In this document: positions 23,765 through 35,550 of the stretch, in pieces
Position numbering within the stretch: position 1 is the first letter of the stretch
Layout of the letters: each line of letters starts with the position of its first letter
Notes under the pieces: generated by a model
Database searches by the model: none
Seen by the model: only the letters and a program-made list of their open reading frames with translations
Told to the model about the DNA's origin: nothing
Translations under genes and position numbers: made by a program
Assembly: GCA_013423325.1 (NCBI GenBank)
Contig: BLJB01000181.1
Span: 62,001 to 126,000, forward strand
Direction of reading: 5' to 3'
Source: Usnea hakonensis
Lineage: Eukaryota; Ascomycota; Lecanoromycetes; Lecanorales; Parmeliaceae
Length of the DNA stretch: 64,000 nucleotides

Positions 23765-24708
23765 CTAATGAACGACTCCATCATCGTTGCCATTGGTGAC
23801 CGGTCGGTCGATATTACCTAGCTCGGCACCTTGACCAAGACTCTGTCCACGCTTTCTGCCTGGGAGATGAAAGCCTCTATGACTCGAAATTGGTCGAGGA
23901 GCATCCCCCGTTACAGGCGTCTCGGAACTGTCCCCAAAGCGAGCGAAGATACTTTTCCTTTTTGGCTGTTGTTTTCCTTCGTCGTTGAGTCCAACATCCT
24001 CAAAGCATTCGTCATCCTCAGTCGTCGGCTCTGGTCGAGAGAATGAATCGGACTTGACGGCGGAACGCGACGGACGGGACATTGTGGAGTCTAGACTCTG
24101 CCGTGCGGCGGTGGATTCGTGTGGGTAGACTGGAGAGCGGGCAGATATATCCTGCAGGGATTCGATTAGACTTGATGTTTTTGCGATGCGGAACGGAAGT
24201 CTGTCTTACGAAGGATCTGCGGTACGATTCAAAGGATTCGCGGGAGATGGAGAAGGGCTCGTTCTCGTTGAGCATGCTTCGATGGTTGGAAGACATGGTT
24301 GATGAGGGTGATTTCTGCCAGAAGCTCTTCTTTTCTGGCGGTGAAGGCTGTAACAATGATCAGCTCCATTGCGCGAATGCGAAAGCATGAAATTCGTGGC
24401 CATTACTCACGGGGAGATAGACACCACTGTCGTTGACAACTGGATTGTCTCGGGATTAGCTCGGTCCCGAAGTTTCATGTGGGTGAGAGTATTTTGGAGC
24501 AATCACCGCTAAGTTTGTATTCGGCAGTCTCCTCTTTCCTTGGCTTGATGCTCAGTGACGATGAGGCTCTTGAGCCAGTGTAGCTGGACCTCTCGGAAGC
24601 TTGGTCGCCACGAACACCAAGGGAAGGCCTGACATTCTCGTCGGTGACGCTTGGGACGCCATTGACGATTGGCGGCTTTTTGTTGAAGGGATTGCGGAAC
24701 GGAGGCAT
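23765..24708 (-). CDS. Conserved fungal protein of unknown function
   Basis: Four minus-strand exons, 24708-24507, 24439-24411, 24347-24210 and 24151-23765, give 251 residues. All phases agree, and the second exon is only 29 nt. The spliced protein starts MPPFRNPFNKKPP, has YKLSVVNDSGVYLPPSPPEK at the joins, then NENEPFSISRESFESYRRSF and DISARSPV. Its C-terminal part is basic and Ser-rich (KRKSIFARFGDS). These short motifs look conserved among moulds as I recall them, but no biochemical function is known to me. No membrane span or catalytic motif is seen. The many Ser/Arg sites suggest a phosphorylated, largely disordered protein. A Met 11 codons upstream is an alternative start. Confidence 0.75.
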
Positions 24709-26260
24709 AGTAATGGAGAATAGTATATTCAAACAATGCAATGGGGCCGGAGATGTAGAATATGCGTATGCCAGTAATCAAAGCATTAGCGTTGTGGATA
24801 TTCCTCTCTGTTGTCGAGGTGCTTTTGAGCCTCGAAATCCGAGTAAGATCTATGATGTCGGCGAGACGGCAAATAGAGTCTCAGGGACCGAGCTAAAACG
24901 GGAAGCTGCAAGCGAATCCATGGTCCGGGCAGTCGTCCTTCTGGCCCTTTCCTGCAGGAGCTTTTGGAGCAGCCATTGCAATTCGGTCTGTTGATTTTGT
25001 ACGTTACTCAAGTATTTACTGTTTGCTGGATAAGGGTTGGAGTCGGTCAACAGTCATCTACGTAAACTCGTAGGTACATGGTCACTTTTCTCGGCAGAAT
25101 CGCCAGGAATAGTTACACGCTAACCAGCGGGTGACCGACACGCCATCCCGCTTGAAAGCGCTTCAAATTTGGTTCAAAGTTTCGTCCTTGGCCGTGTGTC
25201 AAATGTTTGTATCAAGTTGTCAATACGGATCATGAGCTGGCAAAGCGGGAAGCATCACCATCGGAAATTGCATCAAGTCACTCTCCAGTACGGGTGAAGA
25301 AAGTGGGTAGCACGATGAGCAATATAGCATGTGCATGGAGTACTACTGAAGCCAGGGAAAGATTGTTCAGCAGAGGCGCAAAGAAAATATTATGAAATTT
25401 ATAGCTTCTAGATTCTTTAAATGTTAGCCTGCATTGCATGCGACCCGATTGTTCCGGGACCCGATTGGATGCGATTCTGCAGGGCAATTCAAGGAGATGA
25501 TCGGGCATGTTACTAAGTGCTTATAGGTGGGGTAAATTCCTGCTTGACGTCCTTGCCTGACTTGGTTCACTTCTTACTCTATATTGTTTTAGTATTTTGA
25601 GTCTACGATTGAAACAGGAAAAAAAGACGAACGGGATAGGTAGATGTCTCAAGAATGACATCCTTGTATCGCATCGTCATGGAGGTGCTAAGATTCTAAG
25701 AAAGGAGATGGCCAGCGCGTAAAAATGAAATAAAGTAAAGTAAGGTAAAGTAAGCTACCTCCGTAGTTTTACGTATTTACGTAGGTGTTGGCCAAGAAAG
25801 GTGGTACCCAGTTAAATAATGAAGCAAGGCACGTTGTTCTGCATCCTGCGCTTACAGTAACAGTAACGCAAAGACCTCTCCTCTATACTTACTTTACCTT
25901 GCGGTGTACTCTACCTTTTCACCTTGCTCCCTGTTTACTCATACTCGTAATAAACCATTTCACCGGCTTCGTCGTCGTCATCATCATTATCCTCATCAAT
26001 GGCCGGCAACAGTCATTCCATTTAATAATCCTGACTTGCTCGCTGCCTCTCGACACTTTCGCTTGGCATCAAGTCCTGCATCGACCTTCATTTCATTCTT
26101 CTTCTTGCTCCACCACCTTTGACTCACACTTTCTCCCTCCTGTCTCAGTCACTCATTTTGGCCAAAACCTCCTATTATGCCACCTTTCTGCCGGGAACCT
26201 TGACAGCAACAACGATAACTCAGCGAACACACTCATTAAGTAAAGTGCAACGACTTCACA
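24709..26260. other. Divergent intergenic region
   Basis: About 1.55 kb between the minus-strand orphan and the plus-strand membrane protein. Contains AAAGTAAGGTAAAGTAAG-type words near 25730-25755. No gene is supported; the frame at 25785-26243 has no recognisable protein character and is probably leader sequence. Confidence 0.5.
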
Positions 26261-27812
26261 ATGGGAAAAACCTTCTTCACATCATGGGTCCTGTGGGAGA
26301 AGATGGTATTCGTGAGTAAAAACGAACAGAATTCTCTTACGAAAAATGTCACTGACCATTTCAACCCTTAGATCCTTGGAGCCTCCATCGTAAAGTGCCT
26401 CCAATCCAAGGTCCGAAATAGCACGAGTCTGACTTGTACAGATCCTGGTCATACTCCTTGGGCTCATCAAGCTGACCTACAACAAATGGAGACTGCGTAA
26501 ATATACGGCTGTCGCTGAGAACAAGATAGCGCTACGGCGGGAGATGCAGCATACTGTCAGCGTCAAGCGTGGTCGGAGTCAGCGTCAACAGATCCCATTC
26601 GGGGTTCGAGCGCTCGAGAGTGGCATTGAAGTGGATGGCGTTTGGATATCAGGGACGAACACTCCAAGCAGCATGCCTGGCAGTCCCAATATCGCCCCGC
26701 AGGCAGTCCAAAAAGAACACCCTCCTGAAGCATCATCTTCATCCTCTGAAATGGCACGCATCGAAATTCCGCAGCCGGTCCATGGATATCTTGGCGCGAA
26801 CCATTCAGCTAGCCCTTCCCACAATATCCCCACAACCCTCGATCCATCCATGTCATCAGAGCAACAACGCAGCAGGCAACACGCTTCCGACCATCCAAAT
26901 CATAATCGCCCCACATATCAGCCTCGTCACTCCTCGCATTTGAGATTCAGCAATTCGCTAAGCCCGGAAGATTCAGAGGCATTCGCAGCTTTGGAAGGCC
27001 GTCCATTGGCTGCTGATAGGAACGAGAAACGCCCCAAAGGTGCGTATACTCTGCACTGTCTCGTAAGGTGTGGTGCTGACTTCCAAGACCGGTCAGCATA
27101 CGACTCATCGGGAGAAGAACATCGTGATCCCACATCATGGTCTGGCCATTCTAAGAATTCAAACAGCAGCGAGAACCATAGTGATGCGAACCAGCCTGTC
27201 CAATCCAAACGGTTGTCAAACGGATATCTTCAGCCTGCACCTCGCCAGCCCCCAAAAATCCGCACCTCCAACACATACAATCCCGATAGATACAAGCCTG
27301 TCCAGCTCGACCCTCTTGCAAGCAATACCGATTCACATATGGACGACCAAGGTCGACTTCATGTCCGCAATCGAGAAAGCGGGATAAGTGTGGTTTATGC
27401 ACCTGTCGAAGATTCTGTGTCTAAAAGGCTTGCTTCGTCCCAGGGTTCGACTCACGAAGTCACCGACCCGTTCGCCACTCCTGAGTCCTCGCCAAAAGAA
27501 GACCGCAATCCAGTCATAGTAGACGCTCCGCCTGCAAATCAACACTTGGATATGATCGACAATGGTGATATTGACTATATCCAAGGTCATGCGCAGCCTT
27601 TGCGGCCGTTCGATGGCAATCGACAACTGAGACGATCCCAAGTCGTCCGCAAGGTCAATTCAGGATTTGAGATCCTTCGCCCGGGCACTTTAGCCACTCC
27701 CAGACAAAGCAACGACATGACGGACGTGAGGGAGGACTACCATTCAAAACCCAAGAAGCTACAAAGGCGGAGCCGGGCCTCTAGCGGATCGAACTTCATT
27801 GAGCATGTATGA
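26261..27812 (+). CDS. Single-pass membrane protein of unknown function (fungus-specific)
   Basis: Three exons, 26261-26311, 26372-26389 (an 18-nt micro-exon) and 26442-27812, give about 479 residues. A further 48-nt in-frame segment (27040-27087) with good splice signals may be an intron, giving 463. The spliced N-terminus MGKTFFTSWVLWEKMVF joins ILGASI and ILVILLGLIKLTY into one hydrophobic helix, followed by a basic juxtamembrane stretch (KWRLRKY). Next comes PFGVRALESGIEVDGVWISG, which I recall as conserved in fungal relatives. The rest is Ser/Pro/Asn-rich and probably cytosolic and disordered. No function is known to me. The micro-exon join is supported by the continuous membrane helix it restores. 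Confidence 0.75.
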
Positions 27813-28685
27813 GAATTCGATGCGATAATTGGGAAGCATACGCCATCACTGCCTGCATTTTCACAAGGTGTCTGGGCTTAGAATGAAACCGCGAAGCGAA
27901 GCATACATGCAAGCATTTTTAATCAGGCGCTTTGGTATACCACAAGCCGGAGGTCATACTAATGGTTCAGCGGCCGCATCGGGACAATGCCTGATGCTCG
28001 GATACTTTCAGAAAAGCGTTAGGGGATTTGAGAATAGACTTTGTGCTTTGTTGAAGGGGCATCGCACCCTGCAACAAGTAACATTTTTGCCGCTGGCGAT
28101 GAGAGATACAGCTGCAGATCCGTGCTGTAGCAAGGGGAAATAATGGAAAGAAGAACGTTGTCTGAAATTAAAAATAAGTCAAACTGTCCAGACCAGTAGT
28201 AAGCCTCAGCCTGACTGTGCCTCTTCATTTGGGAGTGGAGGACGCTAGTGTAAGCCACTACGTTTACCCCTTTTTTTTGTCGCGCGGCTTTTGTACAACA
28301 TTTCCTCCAGTACGTACAAAGATCGTCAAAATCATAGCAAAGTAGGTTTATGTATCCCACGAGCTCCGAAAGCTAGATACTGTTTGGTAATTTCGTTAGT
28401 AGGTAGGTGGGTAGGCTTCGTGGTGATGTATTTCTCTACTCGTACTCGTGCTGAAGATTAGGCGTATTTACGTCTATTTTACGTGGGTACTTTATTATAT
28501 GGGTTGCAGGAAGGGTAGGGTTGGGTCGTGGAATTCGACAATGTGGTGAAGAGAAGAGCGCCAGGAGCCATGCTGACTGAAATATGATACTCACATTATC
28601 CTCTTAATCTGTATCTAAGTGAAAGTGACGCCGCAATCTAACATTATTCCGACGTTTACTCGTGTCTTCATCTCCATGATCTTCT
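27813..28685. other. Convergent intergenic region
   Basis: About 870 bp between 3' ends of the membrane orphan (+) and the small orphan (-). No gene seen. Confidence 0.5.
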
Positions 28686-29254
28686 TCACCATGGAACGAA
28701 TGGCATGACTGCTGCAGCACTTTTGCTTCGAATTTTGAAACATTCTGGCCAGAATTTTGATGAGAGGACTCTATCGGAAGAGCAGAGTCTGTGGAAGGCG
28801 AGTATGATCGTGTTAAGGCCCCCGAATACCCCTGTGACCACCAAGTTTCTGTCTTTCGAGTCTTTGCCGTACCGAAAGGCCGCACTGCATCCGGCCACAA
28901 GGAAAAAGATCTTTGAAACAACTTTGAGCACAGGCCATGGGCCGCCTTCCTGAACTAAATAGTCAGTATATAGGATTAAAGATAATATTTAAGACTTACG
29001 TATCCACTCTTTGCTGATTGAAGTATGTTGTATATTAACTCCCCTTCGGCACCGAAGGTGCCGATTAAGGTGTCCTTGCTTAAGCTGTATAAACCATCTC
29101 CGGTTACGCGCAGCTTTATGGAGAGCTTTGTGGCTTCCTCTTCCGCTTCGTTTTCGTTCAATTCTACCCTATTCGAGAGGAAGTACTCTTTTAAGAACCT
29201 TCTAACTTGCCCTGGGGTAGCATTTGGAGGAGGCGCAATAGGTTGAGCTATCAT
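28686..29254 (-). CDS. Small protein of unknown function with one hydrophobic segment
   Basis: Two exons, 29254-29000 and 28949-28686, with a 50-nt intron, give about 172 residues. An in-frame Met at 29389 would add 45 Ser-rich residues. The first exon has VRRFLKEYFLSNRVELNENE then SIKLRVTGDGLYSL. The second has a possible membrane helix (KIFFLVAGCSAAF). The C-terminus is uncertain: the frame stops at 28686, but another GT near there could lead to a further exon. I do not recognise the family. It lies head-to-head with RAD51 and probably shares a roughly 0.5-kb promoter region with it. Confidence 0.55.
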
Positions 29255-29799
29255 GGGCCTCTCGAGTGTGGATAAAGCAGAGTCGAAAGATGTTGAGGCT
29301 CGGTCAAAAGTGTGATGGGGCAAGGGGAGGGAGAAGATGAGAATGGTTGCTGTTGTAATGGAGGATGAGGAGGAATGCCCCCTTTGCATCCGGAGTAATG
29401 CTTTGTGGGTGGCAGAAAGAGAAAAGAAAATGAACCAATATTGGAAGAACCGTAAAGGCGGAGATCGTTCGTCGACTGCGAGATGTTTCCAAAGCTAGCT
29501 GGCTGAGTAAAGGGTGGATTATTGTCAGGACTGCATCGTATGGTAAAAACCGTAGTATGTACCTATGTAGTGGATAGGTCGAGCCAATTGCACATCACGT
29601 GAGTTGGCGACGCCAAGATTTCTCGCGGAGTCGCGTCAATCCTCCTTGTTCGCGCGACATCAACATCTGTTGTTTGCCACAATTTCGCAGCCCACCCTTC
29701 GTACGAGTACTGCAGTCGGTCGTTCCTATCAAGCTCCTACGATATCGAAGAAAGTATTTACAAGATCTCCGAAACGCTCAATCTCGAAACTTTGCAATC
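29255..29799. promoter_or_regulatory. Shared divergent promoter region of small orphan and RAD51
   Basis: About 545 bp between two divergent starts. No specific factor site was identified with confidence. Confidence 0.45.
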
Positions 29800-31013
29800 A
29801 TGACTAGCGGAGAAGCTGACGAGACTCAATCGACCATTGGAGATGGCGGTGGTGGACCCGGAGCTCCCACTCCGTTGTCAGTGCTGGAAGTAGGCTACCT
29901 AATACTTATCCTATGGCGATTGATATTGATAGAAGTGTTAGGGTATTGCCGGTCTATCGGCTCGAGATATCAAGCTCATAGTCGATGGAGGATTCAATAC
30001 CGTGGAGTCTGTGGCTTATACGTAAGGCAATCCAAGAGATGGCATACTGTGGACTAAGGCTCAGACTTCCTAGACCCCGAAGAGTGCTTGAGCAGATTAA
30101 AGGCATCTCAGAACAGAAGGCTACAAAGATACTAGCAGAAGGTCCACCCCACCTCTCCCCTATCTACTCATCACTTCAATAACCCCATATCTACCCTACA
30201 GCTTCCAAACTTGTTCCAATGGGCTTCACTACCGCTACTGAAATGCATCAACGTCGCTCCGAATTGATCTCTATCACTACCGGCTCGAAACAACTTGACA
30301 CCCTGCTCGCCGGCGGCGTCGAAACGGGCTCCGTGACAGAGATCTTCGGCGAATTTCGCACAGGGAAATCGCAAATCTGTCACACTTTGGCCGTGACATG
30401 CCAGCTACCTTTCGATATGGGTGGCGGGGAGGGAAAATGTCTGTACATTGATACCGAAGGAACCTTTCGTCCCGTAAGACTATTGAGCGTGGCCAATCGA
30501 TACGGTCTAAATGGAGAAGAGGTCCTCGACAACGTCGCCTACGCCCGCGCCTACAACTCCGACCATCAACTCCAACTCCTCAACCAAGCCTCAAACATGA
30601 TGTGCGAGACCCGCTTCTCCCTCCTCATCGTCGACTCCGCAACCTCGCTCTACCGCACCGACTTCTCCGGCCGCGGCGAACTCTCCTCCCGGCAAACACA
30701 TCTCGCAAAATTCATGCGCACGCTCCAACGTCTCGCCGACGAATTCGGTATCGCGGTCGTAATTACAAATCAAGTGGTCGCTCAAGTCGACGGCGGCCCG
30801 AGTGCCATGTTCAATCCGGATCCGAAGAAGCCGATTGGAGGCAACATCATAGCGCATGCATCGACTACGCGGCTGAGTCTTAAGAAGGGAAGGGGGGAGA
30901 CGAGGATTTGTAAGATTTACGACAGCCCTTGTTTGCCGGAGAGTGATTGTCTGTTTGCGATTAAGGAGGATGGGATAGGGGATCCGAGTCCGAAGGATTT
31001 GGAGAAGGATTGA
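29800..31013 (+). CDS. RAD51: Rad51 recombinase
   Basis: Four exons, 29800-29889, 29942-30021, 30074-30141 and 30202-31013, give 349 residues, the usual length. Introns are 52, 52 and 60 nt. After an acidic N-terminus, the helix-hairpin-helix region reads GIAGLSARDIKLIVDGGFNT then RRVLEQIKGISEQKATKIL. The ATPase core has Walker A GEFRTGKS (about residues 129-136), Walker B LLIVDSA, the ITNQVVAQVDGG loop region and the C-terminal GRGETRICKIYDSPCLPE. Rad51 forms the strand-exchange filament in homologous recombination. The third intron has an unusual GTCCAC donor, but the frame and protein require it. Certain. Confidence 0.97.
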
Positions 31014-31504
31014 TGAAGAGGGATCACGGGCACGGGGAAGGAATGCAAGGGTGGAGATGGCATGTTTGCTCGAATTACACGTGATGTTCGCATGGCGCTG
31101 GGCGGCGACTATGGTTTAGTAAATACATGAGGAATGGCTCTCAAGTCCTGTTAGGACTACAGAACAGAAGCTTGAGATGGAGATCATGGCCGGTTCGAAA
31201 TATGAAAACTGAAAATATGGCAGGACTTCATGCAGTACAATTCTTTCCAGGTTTGCCCATCAAAGCCGTCTCGGCTCTTGCTTTCTTTCAAAAGGCGAGG
31301 AGCAGTCGCTCATTTCTCTTCATACCTTGTCCTTTGACAAGAAGAGTCGATTTGTGTTGCTTGATATCCACGTGCAAGGTTCATGGACGAAAAGATCGAG
31401 AGCACGCTTTTCATGGAATTTAGAAAATTTGACCTGTCCTTCACACAAGACATTTGGCTACATCCTGTCGCTTTGTTGATAACATGTGCCCCTCACTTTT
31501 TCCA
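31014..31504. other. Convergent intergenic region between RAD51 and nucleoporin gene
   Basis: About 490 bp, no coding signal recognised. Confidence 0.5.
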
Positions 31505-34500
31505 TTACAGCACATCCATTTCATCCCCCCCACCGCCCACAAAGCCAAACCTACCCCCCTCAATCACGCTCCTCCGGTCGAGCTCCTTTTGATACTGTGC
31601 TCTGACATCGCTGACCTCTGTAATCTTTCTCTTCCCCTTCCCACCCACGTCCTCACTCAACACCCAGCCATTCTCCTTCCCCGCGCAAACCAACAAATTA
31701 ATGACGGCCAGATACTGGTTTTCCAGCCCATCATCGCTCCTCTTCGCCCTCGCTTGCGCGGCCTGCAGCGGAGGCAGGAGCGCCGCCGCGCCGCCGCGAA
31801 AGTCCTGGTGATGGAGTCTCCATGCTGCAAGTATCTGAGGTTTCTTCTGCTCAACCAGCAAGGCGTCGATTCTCTCATGCAGGCTCACAGGGAATGGCAA
31901 CGATAGCAGCTGAGGCAAGGCGTTCGGCGTACTTATTATTTTTTGAATGAGACTCGGGAGCAAAGTCGAAGGCGAGGGATGACGCGTCAGCGCGCTGTAA
32001 GCGGTTGGGAAGTCGGTGGTTTGTAGAGAGGCTTGGAAAAGGGATGTGAGAAGGGTTATTGTGGTGGATTGATTCTTATTTTGAGATACGGGAGCGAGTT
32101 GGAGAGCAAGGTGAGAGAAATGCGCCATTTGAGTTGGGCAGGAGTGGGCGTCGAAGAGGTTGAGGAGATGAGTGTAATAGGTTATAAGGCCATGGCCGAA
32201 GTGAATGGATTCCATAGGCGTAAGGAGGGAATGGGAGGCGTGGTGGTAGTCGTAATTGCTTGGTCGAGCTGCCAGTAGAACGTCAGTAGAGGAGAGCTCG
32301 CGCTTGACGGACGGGCTCACATAGTTTGAAAGCGGCCTTCTTGAAGTAAATAGATGCTTCCGTAAACTCGCCCTTTGAAAGGGATAATCGACCTCTGATG
32401 TACGTTGCCCAAGCCGTTGATGGTTGGAAGCGGAGGAAATCCGATGCCAAATCAAAATTGTTGTTGGCAAGAAGATTGCATTGCACATATACCGGGACGT
32501 CATCAATTGTTACCGTGGGATCGTGTCCACCAGTCGCCCATGTTAGGAGGTCTTGAATACTTTGGGTAAATGCTTCACTCTGAGACTGCAGCTCTAGGGA
32601 TTGGGCAGGCAGATCGAGGGCAAAGAGGCTCTCAAGTACCGTTGAATACTGGGATTTACAGTCCGTGGATGGAATCGTCTTCATAGTGTTGGCCGGCCCC
32701 GGTTTCGCTGATGCGTCGCTCTTCACTGGTCGAGTGCTCTTGGACAGCCATTGCATGATCTGATATTGCTTGAGCAGCTGCAGCAGTTCTACATAGATCC
32801 GGGGCGCGTCAAAATTTTCCATAGGCGTGTCTTCCCTGTCAGTCTCCAGATCAACGAAGACGACAAGCACTAAAAGGTCAAACAATGTTTCCAAACGCAG
32901 GTCTATCATTTCTTGAGCGCCCTTCATTAAAAGCTTGAGACCAAATTTCGTGTGCACTAGATCCGATGCATGTTCTGGTAAATCATGAGCCAAATCCTGG
33001 ATAATTGTAAGGAAAGTCTCTGTTTCTAAACCATCGAAGCCTCCTATCCGGCGTAGTGCGTCCGTCAAATCGCCGACAGGCGTGCCACCGATCTCATCAG
33101 CAAAATTGCATGAGTTGTAAAAAGATTGTATGCGAAGCGGAACCGAATATGAAGGGTCCAGCCAAAGCTCGGTAGCCAAGGCTTTGTCGCAGGTGCTTCG
33201 AAGCCGATAGCTGAAGCTACTTCTAAACGCCGTTGCTGCTTCGATGATTACAGCAAGCTCGTCTGGAAGCCTGGGCTCAGCTCCAGGATCTGCTTCAATG
33301 GACGGAATCGGTAATAGATTGTTCGATACGGCCAAATCAGCTGAGCTATTTTGGGTAAGAATTTCGATCTTATCACAACTACGTATTGCAGAACATCCAT
33401 CGGCGAAAGCAATCCAAGGCATCTGAGCTTGCTCATCATAGGCGAGAGACAATATCTCCCATCTCGACTTGTTCAGATCACAAATATCTTGCCACAGCAC
33501 TGTCCATTCCTGATTGTTCGCGGTCCCGTACGTCTCAAAATCTGATGAAGTACTAACACTGCTGACTTGGACTGCGATGGCGGAATTTATTCGTTCTTTC
33601 AGAGGAGCCAGCGGATTAGGTAGTGATACCGAGCGCTCCGAGCAATACATGCTAAGAGCTGCCTCAAGGACTGGTTCTGGATATCTGTAGGGATAGAAGA
33701 TGTAATCAAGCCACTTGTCAGTTGCATCTTCAGGCTCGAGGTCAGAGATTGATGGTGGTTCAGAGTCGCCCAGGGTCTCGAAGGCCGCAGTTGACCAGCC
33801 ACCATGCCACACGTTTGCCAGGTCTTGGATGTCAAACTTCAGACCGTACAACTTGTACTGCCGGTTTGACCTCATGAGAACCCACATCTCGAGACCTTTT
33901 CCTTGCCGACCGCCGGTAATCTTGAAGTCTACGACTTTCCATATGGCCTTGCTTTCCGGACTTGGATCGGGATCCGGTGGTTTCAATACATAATCAGGGA
34001 AGAGGTCAAGGACGCCCTTGGCACCGTGGTCTGGATCGCGTATTCCCCAGAATTTGAACTGTCCAAAGTCATGCGGGGAGAAAGTGGCAGCATAGTACTC
34101 GTATCCACTGATGATCTCATCGATCTTGAAAATTTGGAGCATATTCGGAGTCGCCGGGTCCAACGTCACCCTTGGTATTTCATGTGGCTCGCGATGCTTC
34201 AACAGCAGATCCACAGAGAACACGCTGGCGGCCTTGTCCACATTCCAGACTCTTAGGGTGTGATTCAAACACACAGCAAAGATGTGCTTCTTGTCTGGAG
34301 ATCTTGCCATGGCGATTGGTGTCCCTTGCTCCAGCGAGGTGCCATCAAATCTTATAGTATTGCTGCCCTGCCACCGAACAAGTCCTCGCAAAGACGAAGC
34401 CCATTGCCCATCACCATATGTTGATTCTTGCCACTTCGATCCGTCTTCGTCTTTATTTCTGGTCAACCGTAGGATACGTCCATCACAGAGTGAAACGATC

Positions 34501-35099
34501 AACTCTCGTACATTTGTAGCGACCAGACTGTGTGGCGTGCTAATACTGAAAGTGGCAGGCTTAGATGTCTTGCACCACCTCGACACATCCTCTTCTGAAG
34601 CTGCGGGAAGGTAGAAAAAGTCTTTGCGAAGCGTGAAGGTACAAAGCTCATTTGCCCGTGTCAGAGCGAAAACATTGAGGATATCCTGGTCTTCCGAGTC
34701 TGCCAATGCTACACCGTCATGCTTGAGCCCAGCTGAGAAGCAAAGCTGTATGATGAAAGAGGCTTCCCTTGTTTCGCCGGTGCTCTTGCAGGTATCAGTC
34801 GAACGTAGCTCCAGTACTTTCCCATCTTGTAGAAGCCGCCACAGGAAGTTTTGTGGATGTCGCTTGGATTCGCCGAAGTATAAGGATCCTGTTGTTGCAA
34901 CACAGCATTGTTTGAACGCATCCTCGTTTCTGAGACCCGTAGGACTTTTCAGAATCCGTCGTTGCTGTCGGGGGCGAACACTGAACGCGCTGCTGGAAGG
35001 GATCTGTATTTGGATTACTGCGCCCGATGTGACAGGATCAAGATCCACTCTGACTTCTTTAAAAAGAGCAATTGAGCTCACTGGAGCCTTTAGGTCCAT
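31505..35099 (-). CDS. NUP120: Nup120/Nup160-type nucleoporin
   Basis: Two exons, 35099-32321 and 32268-31505, joined over a 52-nt intron, give 1,180 residues. The N-terminal half fits the Nup120/160 beta-propeller, with the typical block FLWRLLQDGKVLELRS and DLLLKHREPHEIPRV. The C-terminal half is helical (SKGEFTEASIYFKKAAFKL at the join, then SIHFGHGLITYYTHLLNLFD). Family knowledge: Nup120 is part of the Y-shaped Nup84/Nup107 scaffold of the nuclear pore. Length matches fungal members. It is the last clear housekeeping gene before the metabolite-type genes to the right. Confidence 0.85.
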
Positions 35100-35550
35100 T
35101 GAAGCGCGGCATTAGCCAGCTCCTGGTACGGTTGACGAGATGCCGTTGTGAAGTTTGGACAAGAATGTTCGCTCAGGTACGCGTTGATAATATTAATGTT
35201 AGTGCCCATTTGTACTTAAGGTAGCCGCTAGAGATGAGCTAAATTTTGGTCACCACGTGAGCCCTACACTCCCTTTATTGGCAGGAGGCTAAGGGAGTAC
35301 TCGTACTAAGTATAGGTACCTAAGGTAGTACATAAAGTACATGCATGAGGCATGCAGCTAGAGTACATATGACACGGGTCATCTAAGTCGACTCCCGGAC
35401 AGCATGATCCCACCTTTATGGCCTGGCCATTATCAGACGATGCAGATGATAGACATTGCCATCAAGATTTCCTCTCCGACTTAAATACATCTGGACAAGA
35501 GGATCATGGTAAGATTTGTCTCCGTCTCGCTTCTTTCACCCGCCTAGATC
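35100..35550. other. Divergent promoter region, nucleoporin / Atg22-like
   Basis: About 450 bp. Contains a GGTACCTAAGGTAGTAC-type word near 35318-35335, one of many related words. No gene. Confidence 0.5.

Noticed and set aside
25785..26243. Plus-strand 152-codon frame before the membrane orphan
   Set aside because: Low-information sequence directly upstream of a good gene start; more likely leader/promoter.
30591..30857. Minus-strand frame within RAD51
   Set aside because: Antisense to the conserved ATPase core.
29800..35099. RAD51 and the nucleoporin as cluster members
   Set aside because: Both are core housekeeping genes of normal length; they more likely mark the cluster border.
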